Notes under the pieces: model-generated
What the model saw: only the letters and a program-made list of their open reading frames with translations
Databases searched by the model: none
What the model was told of the DNA's origin: nothing
NCBI GenBank assembly: GCA_964036275.1
Contig: OZ038435.1
Coordinates: 6,516,187-6,580,186, forward strand
Reading direction: 5' to 3'
Length of the DNA: 64,000 nucleotides
DNA from: Litoditis marina
Taxonomy: Eukaryota > Nematoda > Chromadorea > Rhabditida > Rhabditidae
Program-made: the position numbers and the translations under genes
Part shown: piece after piece, positions 34,764 to 47,443 of the stretch
How the letters are laid out: each line of letters starts with the position of its first letter
How positions within the stretch are numbered: position 1 is the first letter of the stretch

Positions 34764-37700
34764 ATGTCTGAATTGAGGGAGCGGCAGTTAGATGCCGCCG
34801 CCGCTCTTAAGGAGGCCTTCAATGTACCGGATAGTAAGTTATCGCGGGTTTTGTTTGTAGTGTAGTCTCAAACATCATGAATGCTTGAACAATCATTCAC
34901 GTACACCGCGATGACCGCTTCTCTCTCGAACGACGCTTGTAAAAAATCATGTGAAAAGTAGTGGTCACGAATTAGCTATGAAATAACCAACAACTACGTG
35001 AGAATTTGAGTATTGGAGGGTTCACGTTTCGAAAAACATGGATATGTGTCGCGCACGGTTACGTCATAACTACATCCGTTCGTTCAGGAGTTCCGGAACT
35101 ATGTCACACGCTGTTCCCAAGTAGAACTGCAGTCGATTCCTCGGCCGATGACCGAAGAATGGTGGACCACTTCATAGAAAAAGGTGATTTTGTTTTTTTT
35201 TGCTGTGAAACCTAAAATAAATCTAAACTAACACTATGGGTTAGTGTTAAAGCACATGACCGGAAGGTCAAAGGTCATATAACTACTATTATGTGTTACT
35301 TGTACGTTCAATACAATCTCATGGTTATGGGTTATTCATATTCTACCGTGTGGGTACTCGGCGGAGTTGTGTTCAGTAGTTCAGTACTCGCCCTTGTAGC
35401 TATATTCATCTGTTTTCTTTTTACCAGTTACTTATTGGTTCACCTTGTTCAGCGGTTGTTTCTTTATTTACATCTTACGTGCCTTCAGTGAAGCGAACTG
35501 CGCCAAGTGCTGCTCGATCCATGCAGGCCGAGGTGGAAGTACTGCGAAGTTCCCAGACACTCCGGAGACCGAACGCCCTGCCGAACTTCGTGTTCAAAGC
35601 AAGGAAGGTTAGTGTCGTTGTTCGAAGTTTATTGCCACGCCTGACATAACTTTATTCAACTTTACCAAAAAATATACGTCATTTTTCAAGTTGAATAGGG
35701 GAAAGTGTATGATTTTGCATTTGAATTTGAATACGGCAAATTCTCTCGCTGTTGGTTAAAAGACGAAAACGGAGGACGGAGCCCGTTTTAGAAATATTAT
35801 TATTGATTTTATTCGTTCAGGCGGGCGTGTTCAGAGATCGGGCGACGGCTTCTTCTGTGGCCAGTTCCTCCAATTCTTCTACCCCAGTGGCGCCCTCGAC
35901 CAAACCATCTGGTACGGTACATTTCTTTTACATTCAGATTTCATTTAAGCACACCCCAGTAAGGTGGTCCGAGTAGTCAGAAAAACGAAAAAAAACGGGC
36001 TACTTTCCGCGTAAAACCAGAAACTTCGCTTGTTCCCTATCCAAAATCATCGATATTCACGTGTTCCAATCTGAAAACAGACTCCTTTCTGTGGGTTAGG
36101 CGGATCTTACTGGTGTATGCATTTGAATATTGAAAGTATCATTCCTATACACGTACACATACCTGTATTTATAGGTATAAGTATGTGATTGGGCATCAGG
36201 TTCAATTCAACACAAAAGTGAGACTTATTCAGAAAAATAACTCGTTTCTCATTAGTTTATTTGAAATATCATAATTTTGGGATAAAGAAGAGAGAGAGAG
36301 AGTCAAGTTAATGTTAACGTGTTTGTACTCTACTAGGCTCTGGCCGAAGTTCGTTCTTCGATTTGAATTTCAAAATAATGTACCACGTATAATGACGAAA
36401 AAGTATCTCTCCGATTGTCATCCGCGTCACTATTCTCCCTTTTCACTTGTTCCACAGGTTTCACATATGTCGTTTTTGTGGATACCGACGTAACTTGTAT
36501 TCTTGTTCAGGATCGTCTTCTCCATTTCTACGTCGTTCCGCTAGTCGAGATCCAATTCATAGGGATAAAATAAAAGATGGTAAGTGATATTTGTCTTTTC
36601 TTCTTGTCATGTATTCACTCAAAAACTACTGAACATTCGCATTTTTCATTATTTCATAATGCAGAGCCTTCTTGGAGTGAGTTACATGTTAATCCCTGCT
36701 AACCATATTGTAGTCCTATGTCATATGTTAGTAACTTGCTCTGAGAAGTGATTAATTGAACGTGTCATGTCAGGTCCTCAGTTAGAAGACATATTTCACG
36801 ACCTTAGAAACATTACGTCCTCTACTCACTTTCAGTCAGTTTGTTCTATATACTTGGGATTTGATATCTTTGAACATTCCTCATTACAGAACCCTGCTCA
36901 CCCAGTCCCCTATTGCCGAATAATGGAACTCCTCTGATGCAAAGGGCACGGTCTCGCTCGAATTTAAGGACCCACTCTACAATGGATAGTTCAGGTGGGA
37001 TTCTCTCATATTTGTTGTTTCATTACGTTTTCCAGTTGGGAGAAGTTATAATAAATCTTAGAGAATAGTCGAGATTGTATTCTAGAAACTCTAGTAAAGA
37101 AATAGATGTTAGCTTATTTTGCCTAATTGTTTTAATGAAAAGATAACAAGTTAGGCCACAGCCTCGCTATGTGCAGGTTGTCTCTTCACCTTTTTCACTT
37201 TTTGTGAATTTGATGAATTTCAATAGTTTTGTAGTCAAAAGGGTTACCGATGACTTATATTTGATTGTGGGGTGGATTCAGTATAGCGTGCTATGCACGC
37301 AAATAGGTCATTAGAAAACAGACATCACATATTCATAGGCTCGTATACGGGAATACACAATACAAGCTGAATTCATGACTCCATTTTCTAACAGAAGTGC
37401 TCACAATTTTCATTGTTTTCAAGCAGCAGGCCATTCTTCTACAATTTCACAGTTTTTTGTAAAGTTTAGATCGCGGTGTTCCTTTCTCGCATTCCTATGG
37501 TGGTAATTCAACCGAGAAGCCCAGTTCGATAGTCAATCCAATGTATGGGAATGGGTTAGTTCTCATCCTTTTCTCTTTCTTTGAATACGTTCTAGCCTAT
37601 ATAATAGTTTTTGTAGTTTTCAGTCATCAATGACAAACCAGCCATGTGTGTTCGTCTAGAGTTGTTTCATACGTCGAAGTTGTGGAAAAGTATGGTCACT

Positions 37701-40700
37701 TTCAATTTCACGTTTAGTACGCGTAAATGCGTTACATATCAGTTTGTTCAAAGGGGCCAATTCTACAACTAACCGGGTTTTTAGGTAACCTAACCCTTTT
37801 TTGGTAACCTCTTTTTACCTTGGTATTGGTAGGTAACATGGAAGTAACCTGAAACTAAAATCCGGTTACCGTTCAAACTAACAATAAAAACCACATTTTG
37901 CGTTAGAAAAACAGGTAACCGGTTTTCATTTTAGGTTACCAACCGGTTACCTAGTGAGGTAACCTGAAAAATAGGTTACATAGAATTCACCGTTCAAAGG
38001 TGCTCAATTGTTTCCCACTGATATTTCTCTTTATAAACTCTGCAATCCGATTTCAGTGGCGCGTACGCTCCCTCGAATGGCTACTTTGGTGCGACGCCGT
38101 CGTCAAGTAAGGGACTGGCCAAACACGAAGTAGACGAGGTCACGGGGTGAGTGGAAGAGTATATTGTTCAGATGTTCAGATTGATACTTCTCAGAGGTTG
38201 GCATATGTGGTATATTCTCTTGATTGGATGTTATCAATAGGTAAGGATCCCCTCCTCTGTGAGACGAAAATTTGAGAAGTTAGTCTTGTCTTGTAGCGCC
38301 AAAACGTCAGATAAAGTGACAACCTTATACAAGAATCGTTTTTTACACACTTACCCTGGTTCCTTCTGTATCGCCGAGATTCCGAGAATAGATCAGTGTT
38401 TGAAGATTATTGCTTCTAGATCGTCGCCGATTGGTTTTCGCCAAGCCGACCCCCCTCCCTATCGTCCAAGAATGGCCACCGCCCCGACCACTTCCAAGCC
38501 ACTCCGATCCAGACTGGGCAGCCCGCCAGGTACCTTTCGCATAGAAACACGAAACAATGAAAGATAATGGTTTGACCACGTTTTCTAGCAAAATAACAGC
38601 AATATCCTCTAACCTCTATGTGACTTTTTTCGTTCTGTCTCAGTCTTTTGTTTAAGTTTGGACGGCTAATGTAGTGATGCAATTCTGTTGTAGTCCTACG
38701 ATTTCCTGACCTTCTTTCTTCCTAGTTGCGATTTCTGCGGAGTATAAGTTGTGAAAGACCGGTTACATCTTTATTGCTTTATCAGTTTCAGAGTTACAGT
38801 TTTACAATACTGTTATTAAATGTGTAATGTTACCTTTCTTCCAGTGGTTGACCTGTCCATCATGTGCCAGCAGATGAGAGGAGCACTCCAGGGAGTGAGT
38901 GGCACCTACTTTTGTGAGGTCGGCCACGGACAGCTATGCCTGTCTTCCACCTGCTCACTTGATGAGGTACGTTTCTTGTAGCTTGTAGTTTAACATCGTT
39001 CACATTCATATTTCCATGCCTAATCCGAAAAGATTTAGTTTGTCGCACCAACCCACCAACATGGACGCTTTGAATTGGACAGAACGGGATCCAAAACAAA
39101 GAGCTGTTTCGTTTAATAACACTTTTTTAACGTTTTTCAATCGTATAGCATGTAATTGGTACGGGATTCAACCGGGGATTTTTCACATTCTAGGTTTAAT
39201 ATTGATTTTTTCAGGACAAAATGTCAATTTTTCTCGATCTCCTATCTATCGCCAATCGTTTCATCAGTTTGCGGAGGATCACAATGAAGCCTGAAAGAAG
39301 CAGCATGCGCTCGGTAGGTGTTCAACAATAAACTCGAATAATCTGTTACGACATCAAGCAAAAACCATAATCCAGTAAAATTGTCCAAATAGCCAAAAAA
39401 TATGAAAACTTTTTCTTTCTAGGCAAAATTTCGAACATCTGAAAATCTGATGACGCTTGTACTGCAGCGGATAGGCAATTTATATTGCGCATGTTCTAAA
39501 AGTAATCACAGTACTTGTGTATGTATTCAAATGCAGTAGGATACGCTTGTGTACAAGTTATAGTACCTTTTCAGGTCCTTCTTCTATCGATCTCAAGGAG
39601 CTTAGAAGAGTATGTCACGGATATGTCTGAAATAAAGTTGAAGGTAGTTCGATTCAGATTTGTTTCGTTCTTTAGTCTTCCCTTTCATGCTTCCTGCTCT
39701 CCAAGTAACAAGATTCAATCAAGTTGTTGTGAGGTTTTTGCCAGGTTATACACAAAAGTAGAAAGTATCCCGTTTTTAGAATAGAATAGAATAGAATGTT
39801 TATTCGCGATTGAACACGTGTCTTTCCACATTGGTATATGTGGCACTCCAATTACGAGAAAATGGAGATATGGAAGACAAAAATAGAATGTAGTGTATAG
39901 TTTACTCTGTTACGCGCTCATTATATAATGTGCACTTTTGCAGTAAGCAGTATTGCACAATTGAAACGATGATTGTACCGAGAAGTTTGTAGAATAGGAA
40001 AATAGTGATGTCACAAATATGAACATTTGTTTTTGAAGAGATCATTTAGATTAGCTTGTTTTGTTAGATTGGGACTGTATGAATGTTGGTTTAGTCATGA
40101 TAGGATCAGAATGATGAGATAAGCGGTCACAAAGTGTTGGTGATAATGAGGCAGTTTGTTGCATGGTGTTGTTGAGGGTGTGAAGGTCATTTTATCAACT
40201 TTGCTAGTCAGCTGAGCGTATGACTTCCCTCCTTACAGGGTAGTGGTCTGGTGCAGTTGGCGAGCCTGATATCCGGGGTGGAACCGTGGAGGGAACGATT
40301 CGATGCATTAGATAGGTGTGCTGCCACGCGGGTGAGTCGCGTGATTACCTGGGAAACCATTGGAATGCTCTCAACGTTCTAGACGTTTTGTTGTTAAAGT
40401 CTTTGCTCATTCCTCTATCTCAAATACACATTTGTGACAAATTGTGGGACTGTAGATGGAGTTATTCTCAGTTCACTCATTTTAGGAGTTATCTGACCTC
40501 GTTGCTCTTGATGACATCTTCCAACTGTGGATCGGTCATCGTTCCACTCATACTAAGAGGTTGGTAGATTTAGTTTGTTTTTTGGTTGTTTCTGTAGGTT
40601 GAATTGTAAGACCTCCATGTTTTGGGGACTCATAGTGTTTTTATAGCAAACAGTGCGAGTCACATTCACATGTGGTCTAAAAATACCCCAGTTTTTTGGC

Positions 40701-43700
40701 CGTTTATCAATCGAACAACGGGTTTCTTGTCCAAGAGTAGACAGATGTTATCGCGATAACCCTATTGCTTTAGTGTTCTCCTCTCGATTCTATCGAATAT
40801 GATGGATGTCTTCTGCAATTCTCTCCGTCGTTGGCTGACGAGAGGAAGTCTGAATCCGGAGGAACACGTGAGTTGTTCTTATTCCGTTTCAAAATATTTC
40901 TGTATCAGCCTATCAGCGCTGTGGCATTACACGATTCTATAGACGTTTGTTGGTTATTCAACTACTCACTACTCAATAATTATCGCACCATTGCGCATCT
41001 GCAATAGTTTGCATAGTAGAGTTACTTTGCCTTCTTGTAATTTTATTGTGCGTATCACTCTACTACGTAATTGTACACCAGTTCTAGGAGTAAGTTGGGC
41101 TTCTATTTTTATGATAAGAACTTGCTTTTGATTGGAATACGCCAACCACAACCGTCATGGTATAGTTTTGCATGAAACGTAGCAAAATCCACCATGGTTA
41201 GGAGAAAAGAACAGAGGCTTATGGTCTTTTTAAACGGGTTGGAAATCCTATATGATTTCAGTGGATGATTGGTTTCGACGGTCGTACACATAGACTCCTC
41301 CATACCCCTCGCTTCATCGATAACAAAATGGCACAATATGTAGGTTTCGTGGTTCTTTGGTCAAAAAACGAGGAACCGGGTTCTTCTTCAACCATACCAG
41401 TCACCTGTTAAGTCACTAGTCACAGAGTTCCAATTAACCAGTTAACATTTTTTCTACATTCCCGTTTCAACCAGTGTTTAGATCGCAGTTTGTGAGAATT
41501 GGGCGGTTAAAGGGCATCAAACCAGTTAATCAGAAACCCTGGTCAATGCGTAGAGTAACTGGCAAATCAACCGGTTAACTAAAGAGTTCGCCTCCTTTAC
41601 TTGTTACTCTTCACATAACATGTGGGTGACGACTCAGTTTCACAGTCAATCAACGAGGTTTTGAAAAAACTTCTGGTACATCAGTTTTCTCCAGATTCTG
41701 AAAATTGGCATCTCACAAGAGTTTGTGGAGACGGAGAAGATGGACAAATATCGTGCCATTCTGGACAACGAATTGACGTCGAGACAGTTGTTCGATCTAG
41801 GTTGGTGGGCGGCACATAGGTGTAAATTCATGTTATGGTGAAAAGAATAGAAAAACAAGGAAGAGCCTTGTTTCTTCCGAGGAAACTGCTAGTTTGTCTA
41901 TTGCAAACCGCAGTCAACTTGGAATTTCAGACATTTATGAAGTTATGGGCTGTAGTTATGGGCTTTTCATTCTTCGCGGGTAAGATGCCTTGTTCAGTTT
42001 GGTTTGTGGGAAAAGCTACTTCACGAGATTCCTCTTCTCTACCGAAACTTCAGGAAACTTAGAATCAGTCATAAACCTCTGCTTGAAACTAATAGTTTCC
42101 GGAAGCTTTTCGGAATGTATGAGGGTTTTGAGAACCTCGATGAACTAGGAACGATCATTTAGTCATGTGTGTACACGATTGATTTGTGATTGGTTTATTG
42201 ACTGATTGTGATTGATTTATTGGTTTTCCAGCCCAGCGTCCCCGTCTAGCTGCCCTTTTGAGTTCGTTGTCCGATCTGACGGGACAAAGTGTGGTGCAAC
42301 GACTGCTGTCCGAGGGTCGGCTCATGGAGCACCTGCGAGCTGCTAGGTGGATTATTATTGATTTATTTATCTACATTCCAAGTAGCACTCGCTCATCAGA
42401 GGCCGTATGCATGAAACATCCCAGGCCGGGTTGGGATGCTATCCCGAGCTGAATTGGCCGGGAAATAGCTAGGGATAGCATCCCAACCCTGCCCGGGATG
42501 TTTCATGCATACGGCCTCGGAGAAAGAGGAAAGCATAAAGCGAAACAAAATGAGATAAGACCGTATTGGTTATTGGGAGAATATGAAATTTCCACTTTGT
42601 TTGTTGAAATCTATTCTTAGTAATTTTCAAGCTAGGATCCAATAATGGGCAAAAGTTTGTGGTCCAAACAATTTGTCGAAAATAAGGTGGCTCAAGATCC
42701 CTTCTACAAAATTGGGTGGAAGGTGAGAGTGTACTAGGTAAACGTTCCTGTTCTTACTGTTACTGAAATTCAGAAATTAAAATCAAAAAAAAATTAAAAT
42801 TTTTATCACTGATACATTCTTCCAGATCCTATCTCCTCGTCGGAGACGCCTGTTTTGCCACTCTGCTCTATCAGCGTTTCGTGTGAGTCTTACTGTGTTT
42901 GTGTTCTTGTTTTGTGTACTCTCTACTCTCTAGGCTGTAGTTTACATGAAAATATGAAGAATCTTGCCAGTTTCACTGTTCCACTTCCAAAAGTGAACAT
43001 TAATTATCTATGTTGGAACCTCGGTGCTTTATCTGGCTTTATAACATTTCTACACATGCCAAAGCACCCTTGCAAGAATTTGAGTTCAGGACACTATTTT
43101 CTTTTCAACCCAACAAATCCCGTTTGTTTTCCATTTCCAAAGCGAAGAAAATGAAAGATTTCACTTTGTCAATCGACCGACGTCTTGTGTTTGGTCACAC
43201 TGTGCTGTTCCTCTACCCTAGATTGCAGTTCTGCGACGGGGGGTCTGCTCCGCTCCACTCTCTCGCAGAGTGACGCGACGGCCGCCTTCGTGTGGGCCAT
43301 TTCCCAGTCGCCCGCCACTCGCTCCTTCCCCTTCCCGATTGCCATCGACACCATGGCGTCGGTTAGTTTGTTGGTTTATCGGCGCAAATAACTCGCATTC
43401 ATTACATAGTTGCACATCTCACACATTTATTCATTCACGTGGCTTTTTTGGAGTCTGTAAAACGTGATGATGTCAAAAACATGCATACATGCATTATACT
43501 CGTGAATACGCCAAATGAGTAAGAACAGAAATATAAATATGTCGCACAGGTTTCGCGATTGATAAAGAAGTCCTTGAAATTTCCTGGCTGTTAAGTTCGT
43601 AGGCAATGTTGCTGAAGTATCTATCAGTGTATCTATAGAATAGGGTTCAGAAGTGTGTGAATAATACATGTGTCCTGTTTCAGCTGAACGATTCTCCGAA

Positions 43701-46399
43701 CACCTCATCCCGTATGCAGTTCGTGCAGCCACTCCGACCCATCTATCGGGTGCAGGGGGTGGTGGCAAAGGTCTTCGATGGTACGCAGCAGAGGTTAGAT
43801 CACACGTTTTATTGAGTTACTGTTTTGAGGAGTTGAATATATATATATTTCTTTACATTTGAAAATTTAGTTCGATTGTCGTCTCCCTTATATTTTGCAG
43901 GTGTTTTTTCTTGTATGTTTAATGGTTGTTCTTTATCAATGTGTATTTTCCGTAGTTTGATCTGCTTACACAGCAGAGTGGTTTGATTATAGCTAAAACC
44001 CCAAGTTTTCAAACTGCGAACATATAAGATCAGATCGAAATATACCCTTTCAACCTAATATGTTCATGTGGGTGTGCTAAGGTTGTTTGTGTTCGGTACT
44101 CCAAAATTATTTTCGAAACTGTGCTTTCTCAGTTATGAAGCTCTCTTCCACTTCATATGGTCGGTGCAGATGGCTGTCTTCAGTGTGAACACGGACGATC
44201 TCAAGAGGTTACAACCACGGTTCCCCAAAAAGTCGGGTTAGTGTTCTTTTTCCATTTTCCTTCTTCTCTTGTACTGAAACGGTTTGTCAAACAGTTCAAA
44301 AAGTTCAGAAAAGTCAGCATTCCCGATTGTATAGGAATGATTATTCTACAAAATAATCTCTGGTAGAAGAATAATTAGAAGTACTTACAGTACTCATTTT
44401 ACCATACTTTCATTAGTCGGCTTTCGGTCCAGTAACGCTCGTCTAAAGGAGTCGGTTTCTGGATGAAAAACACATCTCTTGCTTTTACATCAAAAATTGC
44501 CAAATTTCTTCGCGTTGAGAGGAGTCTTTTTTACCTCTGCATTTTTTTCTATTCTCTCTATTTCAGCTGTGGCTGGTTTCCTTCGCCGTCTGCTGGTCAT
44601 CTCGACTCGATGTTATCGCATGTTGCTCAACGTGCGCCAGTACATTCTAACGACGGTTAGACATTTCATATTTAACTCAACCTCAAATTTTCAGCTCTTT
44701 CTCTCTCCCTCTCTCTCTCTCTCTTTCTGTCTCTCTCTCCCTCTCTCTCTCTCCCCACCTTTGTAGTGCTTTTTTTGCTCTCCGTTTTATATTTTGAAAT
44801 GAGGAGGAGCGCGACTAGAAGAAGGTAATCTTCGATTTGTCAAATTGACTTCTTGACTTATTTTTCGTTGTAGATCTCTTCGTGTACTTCTCATCTGAAG
44901 ATTCGTATGGAGTCCATGACGGATATGGAGTCTGCCACCTCGGCGCATCGCCAGTTTCTGGCCGATCTCCATGCGGGCCTCTTTCTCGATGAGAACAATG
45001 AGGTAAGTCTGAAATAGAGTAAAGTCTAGAAGTAAAGTCAATAATCACGTAAAGCCAGCATTTTATGAGGTATTGTGCACTTTGTCATTGCACGTTTCTC
45101 AGTTCTGCTGTGTCAGACATGTTTCACTTGAATGTGAAATTGACTAACAGTATATTTTATGTGAATTGAACTTATTACTTGTCACATTAGAGTGATGAGA
45201 GAGTTTATGCATTTATCAAATTTCCGAAATTTAATGACAGCTGGTAGCTGTGCAGTGCAGCCGTTATATCACGACTGTGGTCTGTATGACATTTTTTTAT
45301 CGTTTAGTTCTCCATACACTGTGACGTAACATAGTGTCATGTACACGTCACGTTCTATTCGAAATGTTGATTCTACAAACTTCTACTGGATTGACACCCG
45401 AAAACGAAACCTAATTGTAGCTCTTGCCATCGCGATTAGTTAGTGTAATTTGGAGAGGATCTTCATGAATATGTTTGTACTTCTTTTGCAACGTTTGTTA
45501 GAATACGTTTCAGACGTCTAAATTCCATTGTTACAGACGATTTCTGCCCTGCTGGCCACGTTTCTGCAGTTGTCCTCTGAATTGTCCAAACTGGTTGTGG
45601 ACTTTCTGAAGGACTGCGAAACAGATCAGGAGACTACTAGCAAGTCAGGTACGACTAACTATCTTGGCCACTTGGTTTTCTTATCAATTTATAATCAAAT
45701 ATCAAATAAATAGCTCCTTAAAACGTTTCATGGTTTCATCATCTAGTTAATATGAAATTATTCCATTCTTCACAAATTCTTCATCTCAATGATCAACTAA
45801 TGTTAGTTGTAGTTTGTAGTATGCTTATATAACACAACAGGTTACTGAATCGACGTAACATGGCACAGTGATAAAACCACAGGCTGTGATAACTTGAATA
45901 CACTTGTAAGTCTTATCATTATTATAATTCGTGATCGTTTCTTTCTGCAGATGAATTAGTCACGGAGACTCTACGGGAGTTTGAGCAGATGGAGCAGGCG
46001 GCCGCAACGGAAAATCGATTGATTGGCAGCCGAAGGACGAAGCTCACCGTCATGGACGCATCACTCACGGTTAGTTCACAAAAATGGCCCATTTTCCGCG
46101 AATATCGGATAAATTGGCCAGTTTATGGTGCAAAGTCATGACGTAACACGTATTCAAACAAAAAAGGATTCCTTCTTATAGAATGCACACCTTACTGAAT
46201 ACGGTCCTTTTAGCGAATCTTGTGTTGTGAGTCTAAAGCCTCGAATGTGCATGCATATTATGTGCGGAATGAGAATTAGTAAGAAGTATAGTTCGCCTTT
46301 CAGCGAGCCAGCGAAGAAATTCATAAGCTGCTGCTACCCGTGAAGGAAAATCCTGGAGTATCATATTTGTTAGGTATGAAGGCCGGTGGATCGCATTGA
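34764..46399 (+). CDS. Gamma-tubulin complex component (GCP/Spc97-Spc98 family), 25-26 exons
   Basis: About 813 aa; GCP proteins assemble gamma-tubulin into ring complexes that nucleate microtubules. Exons: 34764-34833, 35133-35183, 35489-35607, 35821-35911, 36511-36579, (36665-36676), 36890-36994, 37470-37554, 38057-38146, 38420-38529, 38845-38966, 39215-39313, 40239-40315, 40486-40563, 40774-40867, 41695-41800, 42232-42346, 42826-42882, 43229-43361, 43684-43793, 44133-44236, 44567-44655, 44874-45002, 45537-45648, 45951-46069, 46304-46399; every junction keeps frame. Residues 1-290 are Ser/Pro-rich linker. GRIP1-like marks: RRWLTRGSLNPEEH near 412 and LRAARSYLLVGDACF near 493. GRIP2-like marks: PLRPIYRVQGVVAKVF near 577, SYEALFHFIWSVQ near 599, and SAHRQFLADLHAGLFLDE near 690. 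The usual WxxxYxL and PxFL signatures are weak, so it is a divergent member; GCP2 or GCP3 orthology is undecided. Confidence 0.8.
37765..37988. mobile_element. Palindromic AACCGGGTTTTTAGGTAACC element, copy 2
   Basis: In the GCP intron at 37555-38056. The left end aaccgggtttttaggtaacc is the same as in copy 1; the right end is less conserved. The internal order of ggtaacc words matches copy 1. Confidence 0.8.
39781..39860 (+). mobile_element. Retroposon-like repeat with (ATAGA)n border
   Basis: atagaatagaatagaatg is followed by tttattcgcgattgaacacg and tgtggcactccaa. Related copies: 60915-60990, 13252-13305 and, inverted, 15735-15820; a fragment lies near 28013. The pentamer border looks like the tail of a retroposed element read on the minus strand. 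Confidence 0.65.
42402..42520. mobile_element. Hairpin MITE, GGCCGTATGCATG family, copy 2
   Basis: gaggccgtatgcatgaaaca at the left and tgtttcatgcatacggcctc at the right are perfect complements; the stem continues through catccca-ggccgggttggga. In a GCP intron. Longer intact ends than copy 1. Confidence 0.9.
44697..44758. repeat. CT microsatellite in a GCP intron
   Basis: Imperfect (CT)n between the exons ending 44655 and starting 44874. Confidence 0.9.
45050..45125 (-). repeat. Dispersed repeat GCAGAACTCAGAAACG, inverted copy
   Basis: The complement (gcagaactgagaaacgtgca, caaagtgcac) matches segments at 9715-9790 and 11960-12055 in copy B introns. Confidence 0.6.
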
Positions 46400-47443
46400 T
46401 TTTAGAATCATCTCGTCCTGTTTGTGATTTACATTCTTCCATTTATTTACTGTTCTATTTTGACATTTGGTATGTTTGTGTTCTTATGCATTATAATTTC
46501 CATGTCTTCTTTTGTTATTGCTCATACTTACGTAATTTTGGTGGCTATAATCACTTTTCTACGTGTATTCCAATTTCTGTTGTATTTATTGTCCATAATG
46601 AAGATTTATTAAGCACACCTCTACGAAACACAGCAAAACGTTCTATGAACCACTTCACACCCACTAAGACACAAACTCGACTGAAATGTGTGATGAACGT
46701 GTGAGTCAACCGACGTTTGTCCGAATTAAACAAAGTTCATAGAGAGAAAGGAAAATTTCGGTAGATCATCGCCATTTTTGTTTTCGAACTTTATGATTGC
46801 GAACCGTGCATTATAACTGATTTAAATTCCAATGAATGTAAAGAATTGAAGAAAGGGTATGGATATACTTTATTATACTGTAGTTAGGGTATGCTAGCTT
46901 ATTTCGCGGTCTATAGTGACACAATAGTGGTATTAATGGGGGGCAATTGTACAATTTTCCCGGAAAGTTAACCAGCTCAAAACTGTGATATAAAGTCATG
47001 AGGAAGATTTGCGTTCAAATTGTGTCTCAGTTTTTGATTACGCAGAAACGGAATTCCTGGCGCCGATCTGTATAAGAAAAAGAGTCATTCAAACGCCATT
47101 GGAAATAGTAATTGAACTTAATTTGAGCCGAGTTTGCTTATTGGAATTTGGAAAGAAAACTACTACTAGAGTTTCTATAAGTTGACTTCGCAAATCCGTA
47201 AGTGAATCTAATTTTTTAGTTTTCAAATTATTTTAAATTAGTTGCTCCATAGAAAACTGTTGATTAGAGTAAATGGAGCTTTGTTGTTCAAGTAACCTTT
47301 CAACTATTCAGCTTTGATTTTTTTTTAAACTTTGTTGCAATATGTTTAAGTAACCTTTCCTCTTTATTTTTTAGAAGTGACAGTAAACAGAAACATTTTT
47401 TTTCACTTTATTTTGACGATCATCTACTTGATGACGAGCGAGT
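46400..47443. other. Intergenic region GCP gene / coiled-coil gene A
   Basis: Convergent 3' ends. Contains a segment at 46596-46725 (gcacacctctac, acagcaaaacgttctatgaa) shared with 62145-62270, and at 46805-46925 a segment (tagggtatgctagct, gcggtctatagt) shared with 50245-50335, which marks one end of the coiled-coil gene duplication. Confidence 0.55.
47407..47412 (-). terminator. Poly(A) signal, coiled-coil gene A
   Basis: AATAAA on the minus strand 31 nt past the stop codon. Confidence 0.65.
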
